Source: JAKORR01 sp964608495 (GTDB taxonomy: Bacteria > Armatimonadota > Zipacnadia > Zipacnadales > FEN-943). Taken from it: a stretch of 17,291 bases of DNA. The notes under the pieces were generated by a model. It was not told the DNA's origin and made no database searches. It saw nothing but the letters and a program-made list of their open reading frames with translations. Below, in pieces: positions 1 through 7,992 of this stretch; position 1 is the first letter of the stretch, and the number at the start of each line of letters is the position of its first letter. The stretch lies in assembly GCA_964608495.1 (NCBI GenBank), contig CAZSOQ010000106.1, forward strand, positions 1 to 17,291, written 5' to 3'. Position numbers and translations under genes: made by a program.

Positions 1-93
1 GAGTACGCGCGGCGCACGGGCCAGCAGCCGCATGTGTTCGTGGGCACGTCGCCGGGGACGCTGAGCTTCGGCGTGAGGCGCGTCGAGCCGTGA
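1..93 (+). CDS. C-terminal end of an unrecognised protein (5' end outside window)
   Basis: An open frame runs from the window edge to TGA at 91-93 and encodes 30 residues ending in GVRRVEP. It is very probably coding: all but one of its codons (the CAT for His) end in G or C, like the well-supported genes nearby. The residues (an EYARRTGQQ start, then VFVGTSPGTL) do not identify a family. The stop lies 10 bp from the stop of the convergent oxidoreductase gene, with no room for a separate terminator. No function is proposed. Confidence 0.6.
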   Translation, partial: EYARRTGQQPHVFVGTSPGTLSFGVRRVEP

Positions 94-103
94 CGGCGGG
101 GGG

Positions 104-1096
104 CTACTCGACGCGTTCGGCGGCGGCGAGCAACTGGAGGTGGAAGCCGAGGTTGCCGAGGCCGTCGCGCATTGTGGCCAGGGGCCGGTCCTCCTCGCGG
201 ACGGCCGCGACGAAGGCGCGGAAGGAGAGCTGCATGAAGTCGTCCCACCACAGCTCCTGGCCCTCGAGGGTGCAGTAGGAGCGGTACACGCCCGCGTCGT
301 CGTTGCGGCCCTCGTAGTCCATCAGGTGGTCGTTGATCCCCAGCCGGCGCACCAGATCGCCCTCGGGCACGTTGCAGCTTCGCAGGTGGCACCGGCAGGG
401 CGGGTTGCCGGCGGTCTCCGAGCAGCCTTCGGGGATGTAGGTGAACTGGACGTCGAACTCCTTGCGCGCGCACCGCACCTGGAGGGTCTTGCGGTCAATG
501 CGGCCGTGGCCGCAGAAGGCCATCATGACGGAGACGGGGTGGGAGCCCAGGTCGCGCCAGATGTCCTCGAAGTCCACGGGGCCGCGAGCGCCCCGGGAGT
601 CCAGCTGCATGAACATGCTGCGGGGCGCCTCGCGCTCGATGCCCAGGCGCCGGCAAAGCTCGAAGTAGGGCTCCAGACCGGCCACGTACTGGGTGTTGAC
701 CGCTCCCACCAGGGCTTTGTCCTCGAGGGCCTCGACCACCTCGCTCGCCAGGGCCATCGTCTCCTTGGGGCCCAGGCCGGGGTGCCAGACCAGGGGCTTC
801 TCGCAGAGGACGTGGACGCCGCGAGCCGCGCAGGCCAGGACGTGATCGTGGTGACAGTCGGGAGGCGAGGCCACGGAGACGAGGTCGGGCTGCTCGGAGT
901 CGAGCATCTTCTCGACGGAGGTGTAGCCGCGGCCGTCGAAGCCGAAGAGGGCCTGGAGCTTCTCGCTCGTCGCTGCCACGGAGCCGGGGCTGGTGCCGAC
1001 GAAGGCGACGACCTCGCACCCCTCGTGGTGGAGCCATTTGGCGTGATGCTTGCCGACGCCGGAGGCCCCGATGACAGCCGCCCGCAGCTTCGTCAT
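104..1096 (-). CDS. Gfo/Idh/MocA family NAD(P)-dependent oxidoreductase with a four-cysteine cluster
   Basis: This 330-aa protein has the family's usual length. An N-terminal Rossmann fold carries the dinucleotide motif GASGVGKHH (residues 10-18). The family's EKP motif is at E99-K100-P101, following HDHVLACAARGVHVLC. D182 and H186 (DLGSH) sit where the family has its catalytic Asp-x3-His, so the active site looks intact. Known members oxidise or reduce sugars, inositols and glycosides with a nicotinamide cofactor in the cytoplasm; the substrate here is unknown. Unusually, the C-terminal domain holds C225, C234, C236 and C241 (C-x8-C-x-C-x4-C), which could bind metal. The ATG overlaps the stop of the upstream lipoprotein gene (ATGA at 1096-1093), so the two are probably translationally coupled. 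They lie 3' of a GH2 glycosidase, which suggests oxidation of a released sugar (inference). Confidence 0.93.
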   Translation of the reverse strand: MTKLRAAVIGASGVGKHHAKWLHHEGCEVVAFVGTSPGSVAATSEKLQALFGFDGRGYTSVEKMLDSEQPDLVSVASPPDCHHDHVLACAARGVHVLCEKPLVWHPGLGPKETMALASEVVEALEDKALVGAVNTQYVAGLEPYFELCRRLGIEREAPRSMFMQLDSRGARGPVDFEDIWRDLGSHPVSVMMAFCGHGRIDRKTLQVRCARKEFDVQFTYIPEGCSETAGNPPCRCHLRSCNVPEGDLVRRLGINDHLMDYEGRNDDAGVYRSYCTLEGQELWWDDFMQLSFRAFVAAVREEDRPLATMRDGLGNLGFHLQLLAAAERVE

Positions 1097-1509
1097 CTCT
1101 TGCGTTCCTCCTGGGGGACCGGCTCGATGCTGATGTCCACGGTGGCGAGCCGGGCCCTGTTGATGAAGGACGTGCTGCAGACGCGGCGCTCACCGGATGC
1201 GAGCCTGTCAACCCGTGTCCTGCTTTCGCCCCGCTTCTCGCCGTTCCTGCCGATCCCGGCGACCACGACCACGCTCCCCTCGACGAGATCGGGGCCCGTG
1301 TTGAGCACCTCGACGACCACGTGCACCAGCTCGTCGTCGGGGTCCAGGAGGTAGCGGTAGCGGGCCACCTCGAGCGTGGAGACATCGTAGGTGCCGATCT
1401 CGCCGCCGCAGGATCCCACGAGCAGGACCAGCCCGGCCAGCAGCGGCAACAGCAGCCGCCGGCCGAGAGCGGCCGAGCAGTGGATCGAGACCGGACGTGA
1501 CGTCAGCAT
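1093..1509 (-). CDS. Small predicted lipoprotein with an Ig-like/FxLYD-like beta domain
   Basis: The 138-aa protein starts with a basic segment (GRR, residues 16-18) and a hydrophobic core (LLLPLLAGLVLL). A lipobox-like V-G-S-C follows with the lipidation cysteine at C34, so it is probably exported and membrane-anchored. The mature part of about 105 residues is rich in beta strands: a VARYRYLL strand, then VHVVVEVLNTG and EGSVVVVAGIG. This pattern is typical of small extracellular Ig-like modules of the CARDB/FxLYD type; I do not recognise a specific family. The chosen ATG has only a poor ribosome binding site (AAGGG close to the start), so the exact start is uncertain. The gene lies 45 bp after the GH2 stop and overlaps the next oxidoreductase gene by 4 bp, which argues for one transcript. 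Function unknown. Confidence 0.75.
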   Translation of the reverse strand: MLTSRPVSIHCSAALGRRLLLPLLAGLVLLVGSCGGEIGTYDVSTLEVARYRYLLDPDDELVHVVVEVLNTGPDLVEGSVVVVAGIGRNGEKRGESRTRVDRLASGERRVCSTSFINRARLATVDISIEPVPQEERKR

Positions 1510-1554
1510 AGGCCCTTGACTTCCGTGGGCGGCGTCCCGCCGTGCGGCCGCGAG

Positions 1555-4314
1555 CTACTTGCGCCAGCGGGCAGTGAGGCCACAGGGATACCGCCCGGCC
1601 CGCGCCCCATAGACGGTCAGCCCGCCTGGGTGTCGGGCGTCCTCGGGTACTTCGAGCCGGAGCTTGAGGTCCCCTTCGACGGTGAGCAGGATCTTGCGCA
1701 GCAGCTCGGGGGAGACCTCCAGGCTGACCGGCTCGCCGTAGCGCCCGGCGAAGCCGTGCATGTGCGACAGAGCACCGCGGGCGTCGGCGTACTGGTTGCC
1801 CAAGACGACGCGCTGCAGCTCCTCACCACCCAGGGAGACGACCACCTCTGTCGGGTAGGCGTACTCGTCGGTCTGGGGGATGCCGGGGCCGGGTCCGGCG
1901 TAGGTTGCTCCGCGACCTCGGGCACTGGACAGCTCCGCAAGGAGCGTGAGGCCGCGGGCGCCCGAGGGTGGGCGCAGGAAGAACTCGAAGTGGCCCGTGC
2001 CACGGCCCGCCAGGAGCTCCGGGATGCCGGCGTGCTCGCCACGCTCGACCTCTCCCCCACTCCAGCGCGCGGCGGCCGGTCGGGCCAGGTCCACCAGCTC
2101 GGCGTGGTCGGGCAGGACGGGCGCGCCCGTGACCTCCACCACGGCCCAGTTGCCGGCCAGCACCTGGCTGCGGTCGTCCAGGAGCTCGAACCACAGCCAG
2201 ACGAGGCCGGGCTTGTGGGTGAGCTCGGGGGCAAGGACAAGCTCATGCTCCCCCAGGCAGGCGAGGTCCCAGGTGTCCAGAGCGAGGGTCTCGCGCCAGT
2301 CGCCGTCCATCTCGGCGAGGGCGTTGTGGCGCTGGGCGCGCACGACCACGCGCGCGGCGCCGTGGGGAGCCGGGCCCCTGAGCCACCAGGCGAGACGAAG
2401 GGTCTCGCCCGCGGGGAGCTCGCGGCCGGCCGGGCCGGTGATGCCCAGGTACTGCTCACCCTGGAGCAGCGCGGGGTTGTAGCCGAACTCCTTCCGGGTC
2501 CTGTCGTAGTTGTAGAAGCCGTTGTGCTCCCACTCGATGTCCATCTGCTCGGTGTACACGTAGCCGCAGATCTCGGGGTGATAGCGCAGCTCGTTGGTGA
2601 GGAAGCGGAAGCACCAGCTTACGTCCATGTCGCCCATGCCGGCGGAGATGCCGCCGTACTCGCTGTTCAGGAGCGGCTCGCCGCGCTGGAAGCGGCCCGG
2701 GCAGTAGTTGAAGGTGCTGCCCGGGTAGGTCTCGGCGACCGCATGGCTGATGTGGGCGGCGGCCTGATCGTAGTCGTTGATATAGAAGTGCCAGGAGTTG
2801 AGGTCCGTGACCACGTGGTCGTAGAGACAGGCGGAATTGTCCTCGACGGGCCGCGTGGGGTCCAGGCGCTTGGCGAGGTGGTACATGCGCTCGACCCAGG
2901 CCTGCCGGTCGGGCATCTGCTTGTAGTCAGCGCCTCCCAGGCCCCAGGTCTCGTTGAAGAGGCACCAGGCGATGATGCTGGGATGGTTGAAGTCGCGCTC
3001 GACGGCCCCGCGCAGGGCCCGCTCCCAGCGCTCGAGGGCCCTGCCGCTCCAGCCGTCGTAGGCGAAGTTGGGCATGTCCTGCATGATGAGCAGGCCCAGG
3101 CGGTCGGCCCAGTAGTACCAGCGGGGGTCCTCGATCTTGATGTGCAGGCGGACGAAGTTCCAGCCGCCCTCGCGGGCCTGCTCGAAGTCGCGGCGGAGGT
3201 CGTCGTCGGTGGGGAAGGTGTAGACGCCCCAGGGATTGAAGGACTGGTTGAGATTGCCCCGCAGGTAGACCGGGCGCCCGTTGAGGCACAGGTAAGACGG
3301 GCCTCCGTGGTGCAGGGGCCCGATCGAGATGGTGCGGAAGCCGAAGTAGCTGCTCACCTCGTCGGTGGACTGGCGGCCCTGGGGGCTGTTGTAGTGCAGG
3401 GCGACGCTGAGGTCGTAGAGGACCGGCTCGTCGGGTGACCAGGGACGGACGGTGGGCACGCGCAGGGCCAGGTCGAAGGTGTGCTCGCCGGGCTCGAGGT
3501 CGGGCAGGGGCGCGGCAGACCGGGCCAGGGGCTGGCCTCCCAGGGCGATCTCAACCGAGGTACGCACGCGGCGCGCCGCCTCGCCGGCATAGATGCGGCC
3601 GAAGACGCGGACGATGCCCGTCTCGGGGTCGGGACACAGGCGCAGGCCGGCGATGTGGGCTGCCGGGCGCGGGTCCAGCCACACCGACTGCCACAGGCCG
3701 CTGGTGCGCGTGTACCAGCGGGATTGCTTGCCGACGGGCTGCTGGCGGTGGTCCATGGGGTCGTAGACGCGGATGACCAGGAGGTTCTCCTCGCCGGCCG
3801 CCCGCAGATGACCGGTAAGGTCGAGGGAAAGAGGGAGGTAGCCACTCTCGGCGTCGCCGGCGGACTTGCCGTTGACCCACACGGCGACCTGCCAGTCGGC
3901 CGCGCCGAGATGGAGGAAGACGCGCCGACCCTCGCCCAGCCAGCCCTCGGGCACGGTGAAGATGCGGCGGTACCAGCCCACCTCGTGCTGGGGCGCGTCG
4001 CGGTAGGTGCGGTCGGCGAGGTTGACCTGCTCGGGGTTGACGAAGGCCTCCAGGGAGAACCAGTCGTCGTTGCCCGCCCGGTCCTCGGTGCCCCAGGCGG
4101 CGTGGCTCTGCCAGGGGAAGGGGACGCGCAGCCGGCGAGCCAGCTTGCCCTCGCCGCGGTGCCAGCCCTGCTTGCGGCCCGCCTGCTTGCCGGCGAACTC
4201 GAACTCCCACCAGCCGTTCAGACAGACCCAATCGCGGCCCTCAACGAGCCCGCGGTGCAGGTCGGGCCGCGGGTGTTCCGGCCGGGGCGGGTCCGGGATT
4301 CTTGGGGACGCCAT
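1555..4314 (-). CDS. Glycoside hydrolase family 2 enzyme (beta-galactosidase/beta-glucuronidase-like)
   Basis: The 919-aa protein hydrolyses a beta-glycoside by the retaining mechanism. In order it has a jelly-roll sugar-binding domain (about 25-215, containing WYTRTSGLWQSVWLD), an Ig-like sandwich (about 216-335), a TIM barrel (about 345-620) and a C-terminal beta region to 919. The acid/base glutamate is E455 in CLFNETWG after the HPSIIAW signature. The nucleophile is E552 in LLNSEYGG. Both are intact. There is no signal peptide, so it is probably cytoplasmic. I chose ATG at 4314, preceded by GGGAGG 10 nt away; an in-frame GTG at 4332 would overlap that site. The next gene downstream is a lipoprotein 45 bp away. 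The preference among galactoside, glucuronide and mannoside cannot be read from sequence alone. Confidence 0.95.
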   Translation of the reverse strand: MASPRIPDPPRPEHPRPDLHRGLVEGRDWVCLNGWWEFEFAGKQAGRKQGWHRGEGKLARRLRVPFPWQSHAAWGTEDRAGNDDWFSLEAFVNPEQVNLADRTYRDAPQHEVGWYRRIFTVPEGWLGEGRRVFLHLGAADWQVAVWVNGKSAGDAESGYLPLSLDLTGHLRAAGEENLLVIRVYDPMDHRQQPVGKQSRWYTRTSGLWQSVWLDPRPAAHIAGLRLCPDPETGIVRVFGRIYAGEAARRVRTSVEIALGGQPLARSAAPLPDLEPGEHTFDLALRVPTVRPWSPDEPVLYDLSVALHYNSPQGRQSTDEVSSYFGFRTISIGPLHHGGPSYLCLNGRPVYLRGNLNQSFNPWGVYTFPTDDDLRRDFEQAREGGWNFVRLHIKIEDPRWYYWADRLGLLIMQDMPNFAYDGWSGRALERWERALRGAVERDFNHPSIIAWCLFNETWGLGGADYKQMPDRQAWVERMYHLAKRLDPTRPVEDNSACLYDHVVTDLNSWHFYINDYDQAAAHISHAVAETYPGSTFNYCPGRFQRGEPLLNSEYGGISAGMGDMDVSWCFRFLTNELRYHPEICGYVYTEQMDIEWEHNGFYNYDRTRKEFGYNPALLQGEQYLGITGPAGRELPAGETLRLAWWLRGPAPHGAARVVVRAQRHNALAEMDGDWRETLALDTWDLACLGEHELVLAPELTHKPGLVWLWFELLDDRSQVLAGNWAVVEVTGAPVLPDHAELVDLARPAAARWSGGEVERGEHAGIPELLAGRGTGHFEFFLRPPSGARGLTLLAELSSARGRGATYAGPGPGIPQTDEYAYPTEVVVSLGGEELQRVVLGNQYADARGALSHMHGFAGRYGEPVSLEVSPELLRKILLTVEGDLKLRLEVPEDARHPGGLTVYGARAGRYPCGLTARWRK

Positions 4315-4464
4315 TGCGAGACTGCCTCCCACGGAAGAGACAAGCTAGCCGATTGGGGGTAGGGGCGCGGTGGCGACCCGGAGCCACCGAGTCGGTGAGC
4401 GCCGAGGGGCACGCCAGGCCGCGCTCCGCCCTCAGAGGATACTATTCGCTGCCGAGGGCGCCTT
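4315..4464. promoter_or_regulatory. Leader of the GH2 operon with small inverted repeats
   Basis: This 150-bp gap lies between the kimA stop and the GH2 start, both on the minus strand. It contains two overlapping small inverted repeats: GGTGGC (4369-4374) with GCCACC (4383-4388), and ACCGA (4386-4390) with TCGGT (4392-4396). They could form a kimA terminator hairpin or a leader structure, but no T-run follows on the minus strand. A minus-strand TAGTAT just downstream of kimA could be a -10 element, without a convincing -35. GGGAGG upstream of ATG 4314 is the ribosome binding site. Confidence 0.3.
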
Positions 4465-6288
4465 TCATTCTTCGAGCTGGTAGGGGTAGTGGACGATCGC
4501 GACGCCCCGGAGGCGGCGGAGGGCGAGGTCGAGAGCGATGGCGGACTGGTTGTGGAGCAGGTGCTCCCACCAGTGGGCGACGACGAACTCCGGGATCATG
4601 ACGGTCACCATGCCGTAGCGCTTGCGCTGGGCCTTGACGTAGTCCACGATCGGCTGGGTCAGGGAGCGGTAGGGGCTGGGCAGGCCGATGAGAGGGATAC
4701 CTGGCTCCCACTGGGCCCAGCGCTCGCGTAGGCTGCGCCAGGACTGCTCGTCGGTGACGACGTGGACGGCGCGGATGCTGCTCTCGAGTGAGCGGGCGTA
4801 GTCCATGGCGAGGACGGCGCCGCGGTGGAGACTGGCAACGGGGACGACAAGGACCGTCTCGCTCTTGCGGACGGCGGGCTCGAAGCCCTCGAGGGTGAGC
4901 TGGGCGGCGGTCTGCTGATAGTGCAGGCGGATGCGATAGAACATGCGGATGAGGAGGAAGAGGGCGACGATGACGATCCAGGCGCCGTGGGTGAACTTGG
5001 CGGCGGCGACGACGACAACGACGACACCGGTGCCGAGGGCGCCCAGGCCATTGCCGGCGATGGAGAAGAGCCAGCCGCGCGGGCGCTGGGCAAGCCAGCG
5101 GCGGACGAGGCCAGCCTGGGCTAGGGTGAAGCTGATGAAGACACCCACGGCGTACAGCGGGATCAGGGCATGGGTTGAGCCGCGGAAGAGGATAACGAGG
5201 AGGACCGACACGCCCCCGAGCAGGGCGATGCCGTTGGCGAAGACGAGGCGGTCGCCCAGATTATACAGCTGGCGAGGCAGGAAGCCATCCTTGGCCAGGA
5301 GGCTGGCGATCCTGGGGAAGCCAGCAAAGCTGGTGTTGGCCGCCAGCAGCAGGATCACCAGGGTCGAGACCTGCAGCACGTAGTACAGGACGCTGGTCCC
5401 GAAGACCTGGCGGCCCACCTGGGAGAGGACGGTCTCAGCATGGAGCCTGGGGACAATGGCGTAGTAGCGGGCCAGGAACGTGATGCCAAGGAAGAAGACG
5501 GCGAGGATCAGACCGAGGAGGGCCAGAGTGATGCGGGCGCGGACGGGGGCCGGGTCCTTGAAGGCCTGGACGCCGTTGCTCACACACTCGATGCCCGTGA
5601 GAGCCGCACAGCCGCCGGCGAAGGCACGAAGGAACAGGACCCAGTTGACCGGGTGGGAGGCGACGAGCTCGGGAGGCGGGGGAGGTGTGGAGTCGCCGGT
5701 GGCGATGTGCCAGAGGCCCAGAGCGATCATGCCGGTGGTGGTGGCGATGAAGACGAAGATCGGGAAGGCGACCACGGCGGCGGATTCGCGCACGCCGCGC
5801 AGGTTGAGCCAGGTGAGGAGGATGATGGCGGTGGCGCACAGGAGGACCTGATGATGGCCGAGGACCGGCCAGGCAGAGGCGAGGTTGGCCACGCCCGAGG
5901 AGATGCTGACGGCAACGGTGAGCACGTAGTCAACCACCAGCGACGCGGCGGCCACGAGGCCGGCGAAGCGGCCCAGGTTCTCCGAGGCGACGGTGTAGGC
6001 GCCGCCCCCTTCGGGGTAGGCCTTGATGACGTGCTGGTAGGACATCACTACCAGGAGCATCACCCCGACGATTGCGAGGGCCACCGGCAGGGAAAGGGAA
6101 AGGGCCGCCACGCCGCCGAGGACCAGCATCAGCAGAATCTCCTCGGTCGCGTAAGCGACCGAGGACACGGCATCCGAGGCGAAGACCGCCAGGCCGAGAG
6201 GTACGCCCAAGCGCTCTTGCTCCCCCTGGACCGTAGACAGGGGGCGACCCAGGATCAGGCGCTTCCAGTTGATTTGGGGCTTGGGCAT
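4465..6288 (-). CDS. kimA: KimA-like potassium permease (APC/KUP superfamily)
   Basis: The 607-aa membrane protein aligns, from memory, along its whole length with Bacillus subtilis KimA (YdaO), a high-affinity K+/H+ symporter. Matching blocks include GRPL near residue 14, ASDAVSSVAYATEE (37-50), YPEGGGAYTV (91-100), LVVDYVLTVAVS (117-128), LTGIECVSN (230-238), LIPLYAVGVF (375-384), and the C-terminal HNQSA and HYPYQ motifs. Residues matching those implicated in K+ binding in KimA are present: D39, Y46, D120, T231, E234 and Y379. About 12 hydrophobic segments span residues 28-450. Residues 455-607 form the cytosolic, USP-like domain. Some pipelines call such proteins amino-acid permeases; the pattern favours K+. 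The start is ATG at 6288 with a weak GAGG 4 nt upstream. In Bacillus both gene and protein are controlled by c-di-AMP; a possible trace upstream is discussed separately. Confidence 0.88.
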   Translation of the reverse strand: MPKPQINWKRLILGRPLSTVQGEQERLGVPLGLAVFASDAVSSVAYATEEILLMLVLGGVAALSLSLPVALAIVGVMLLVVMSYQHVIKAYPEGGGAYTVASENLGRFAGLVAAASLVVDYVLTVAVSISSGVANLASAWPVLGHHQVLLCATAIILLTWLNLRGVRESAAVVAFPIFVFIATTTGMIALGLWHIATGDSTPPPPPELVASHPVNWVLFLRAFAGGCAALTGIECVSNGVQAFKDPAPVRARITLALLGLILAVFFLGITFLARYYAIVPRLHAETVLSQVGRQVFGTSVLYYVLQVSTLVILLLAANTSFAGFPRIASLLAKDGFLPRQLYNLGDRLVFANGIALLGGVSVLLVILFRGSTHALIPLYAVGVFISFTLAQAGLVRRWLAQRPRGWLFSIAGNGLGALGTGVVVVVVAAAKFTHGAWIVIVALFLLIRMFYRIRLHYQQTAAQLTLEGFEPAVRKSETVLVVPVASLHRGAVLAMDYARSLESSIRAVHVVTDEQSWRSLRERWAQWEPGIPLIGLPSPYRSLTQPIVDYVKAQRKRYGMVTVMIPEFVVAHWWEHLLHNQSAIALDLALRRLRGVAIVHYPYQLEE

Positions 6289-6609
6289 CGCGCCTCACGT
6301 CGCAGGATCAAGCCCCGGGGGTAGGCGGCGCCGACCGTGGTCGCTGACGGAGCCGCCGAGCCACGGGCACACGGGGCCGCCAGAGGCCGAGATGCAGGGG
6401 TGTCCGGCAAGGCAAGGCGCTGCGAACGCAGGTAGGCCGCCCCTCCGCCGGCAATCCGCGCCCCCGGGAGGACATCCAGTGGGCGACATTATGCGCGTCC
6501 GGACCGCCCAGGGCAAGAGGAGCCTGAGAAGCGCCCTTGCCGTCTGGCCGGCAGGGACCCGGCGCGGCTGGAGGATGCTCGCCAGCGCAGCGATGGCGGT
6601 ATGCCGCCG
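6289..6609. other. 321-bp non-coding stretch: kimA leader and sulfatase downstream region
   Basis: No plausible gene is visible. The open frames here are shadows of the sulfatase frame or lack normal composition. On the minus strand it is the 3' flank of the sulfatase gene and then the leader of kimA. It contains a 6-bp-arm hairpin at 6512-6541. Close to kimA, at about 6323-6355, there is GC-rich sequence with CCGTCAGC on the minus strand, resembling only the 3' part of a c-di-AMP (ydaO-type) riboswitch. No clear -35/-10 pair was found. ATAATG at about 6487-6492 on the minus strand is the only AT-rich patch. Confidence 0.4.
6512..6541 (-). terminator. Candidate hairpin downstream of the sulfatase gene
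   Basis: Arms GGCAAG (6512-6517) and CTTGCC (6536-6541) enclose an 18-nt loop with some further internal pairing. On the minus strand it lies 69-98 nt after the sulfatase stop and about 220 nt before kimA. There is no U-tract, so it could be a factor-dependent termination or RNA-stability element. It could also be chance in GC-rich DNA. Confidence 0.25.
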
Positions 6610-7992
6610 TCAGCGCTTGCGCTGTCTGGGGTCGCGCCCCTCGAGGGGGAGTGGCTCGAGACGGCTTTCCCACTCGGCCAGACGAGCCCCGAGGTCGCGT
6701 ACCACGCCGGCGTGCCGGGCGGTCTGGGCCAGGTTGTGGGTCTCGCCCGGGTCGGTGCGCAGGTCGAAGAGCTGCTCGGTCGGCGAGCCCTCGTAGCGGA
6801 TGAGCTTCCACTCGGGCGTGCGGATCATCCGGCCCAAGCGGTGGGCCTCGGCCACCAGGAACTCGCGCCAGGTCGGGTCCTTCTGCTCCAGCAGCGGCCG
6901 CAGGCTGCGTCCGCGGGCCTTGGGCAGGGGCTCGACGCCGGCGTAGTCGGTCAGCGTGGCCGGCAGGTCCAGGCCGCTGACCAGGTGCGTGTCATCGCGC
7001 ACGCCCTCGGCCACGTGGCCCGGCCAGGAGACGATCAGAGGCACGCGCGCGGCCTCGTCGTAAAGGAACATCTTCGAGACCATGCGGTGCCGCGCCAGGC
7101 CGTCGCCGTGGTCCACGGAGAAGATCACGAGCGTGTCGTCCGCGTGGCCGGAGTCCTCGAGCGCGTCCAGCACACGCCCCACGTCGGCGTCCATCATCTC
7201 GACCATGCGGTAGTAGGACCACAGGTAGTAGCGCCAGTGGGTCTCGGTCCACTGCTCCAGGAAGGGGCGGCGCTGGCGCCAGACCTGGGCGAAGAACTCC
7301 GGCTCGGCCGGGTCGTAATCGAAGTTGGCGGGCAGCGGGGGCAGGTCGTCGGCGATCCGCGGATAGGGCAGCTCGCCCAGGGGCGGCGTGTGCTCGAAGA
7401 CCCAGTAGCAGCAGTCGTGGGGCTGGAAGAGGCCCAGGCACAGGAAGAAGGGGTTGTCGCCGTCGTAGCTGTGGAGGAAGGCCTCGCCCGAGCGGGAGAT
7501 CATGGCGTCGCTGAGCTCGCCGTAGAGCTGGCCGTAGGTCAGGACGCGGAAGCTCTTGGCCAGGGGGCGCCCAGGGACGTGCCACTTGCCGGCGTAGATG
7601 GGCTCGTAGCCGCGGGCGCCCAGCCACTGGCCCAGGTCCGGCATGTCCTCGGCGATGCGCCATTCGTTCATGACCACGCCCGTCTCGCAGGTGGCGCGGC
7701 CCGTGAACCAGCTACTGCGCGCCGGGCAGCAGACCGGGTTGGCCGAGTAGCTGCGCGTGAAGGTCATGCCGCGGGCGGCCAGGCGGTCGAGGTTGGGGGT
7801 GCGCACGTGGGTGCAGCCCAGGGTCGAGAGGGCATCGGCGTGGAGCTGGTCCACGTTGATGAAGAGCAGGTTGGGCGGCCGGGTCTGGGCCGCGGACGAC
7901 CCGGCGGCGCCCGTCAGGGCCAGGCCCGCCAGGCCCGCTCCACCGCGGCGCAGGAACTCTCGTCGGCTCATCGGCTCGCCCTTCTCGCTCAT
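6610..7992 (-). CDS. Tat-exported type I sulfatase
   Basis: The 460-aa protein is an arylsulfatase-superfamily enzyme. A twin-arginine signal (SRREFL, residues 9-14, then a GLAGLALTGAAG core) predicts folded export through Tat. The mature protein opens with the metal site NVDQ (D48, Q49). The formylglycine motif is C88-C89-P90-A91-R92 followed by TGR, the Cys type that needs a formylglycine-generating enzyme; none is encoded here. Other active-site elements are AGKWH (K136, H138), DHGD (D294-D297) and K307. All appear intact. Length matches the family. Such enzymes release sulfate from carbohydrate sulfate esters in the periplasm or outside the cell; the substrate is not deducible. The ATG at 7992 overlaps the stop of the upstream 261-aa gene (ATGA), implying coupling. 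M8 (7971) is an alternative start that keeps the Tat signal. Confidence 0.94.
   Translation of the reverse strand: MSEKGEPMSRREFLRRGGAGLAGLALTGAAGSSAAQTRPPNLLFINVDQLHADALSTLGCTHVRTPNLDRLAARGMTFTRSYSANPVCCPARSSWFTGRATCETGVVMNEWRIAEDMPDLGQWLGARGYEPIYAGKWHVPGRPLAKSFRVLTYGQLYGELSDAMISRSGEAFLHSYDGDNPFFLCLGLFQPHDCCYWVFEHTPPLGELPYPRIADDLPPLPANFDYDPAEPEFFAQVWRQRRPFLEQWTETHWRYYLWSYYRMVEMMDADVGRVLDALEDSGHADDTLVIFSVDHGDGLARHRMVSKMFLYDEAARVPLIVSWPGHVAEGVRDDTHLVSGLDLPATLTDYAGVEPLPKARGRSLRPLLEQKDPTWREFLVAEAHRLGRMIRTPEWKLIRYEGSPTEQLFDLRTDPGETHNLAQTARHAGVVRDLGARLAEWESRLEPLPLEGRDPRQRKR

Noticed and set aside
1516..3438. Long plus-strand open frame (640 codons) opposite the GH2 gene.
   Set aside because: Its translation is dominated by Val, Ala, Gly, Leu and Glu with no domain pattern. 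It lies antisense to a gene with clear catalytic motifs. Long antisense frames are expected at this GC content.
4383..4400. GCCACCGAGTCGGTGAGC resembles the 3' terminal hairpin of the Streptococcus pyogenes Cas9 tracrRNA.
   Set aside because: The match is a short hairpin sequence only. There are no cas genes, repeats, anti-repeat or T-run nearby. A chance inverted repeat in GC-rich DNA explains it.
5005..5032. Tandem GAC/GGC-rich simple repeat inside kimA.
   Set aside because: On the coding strand it encodes a Val/Ala-rich transmembrane segment (GVVVVVVAAAK). It is explained by hydrophobic codons in GC-rich DNA.
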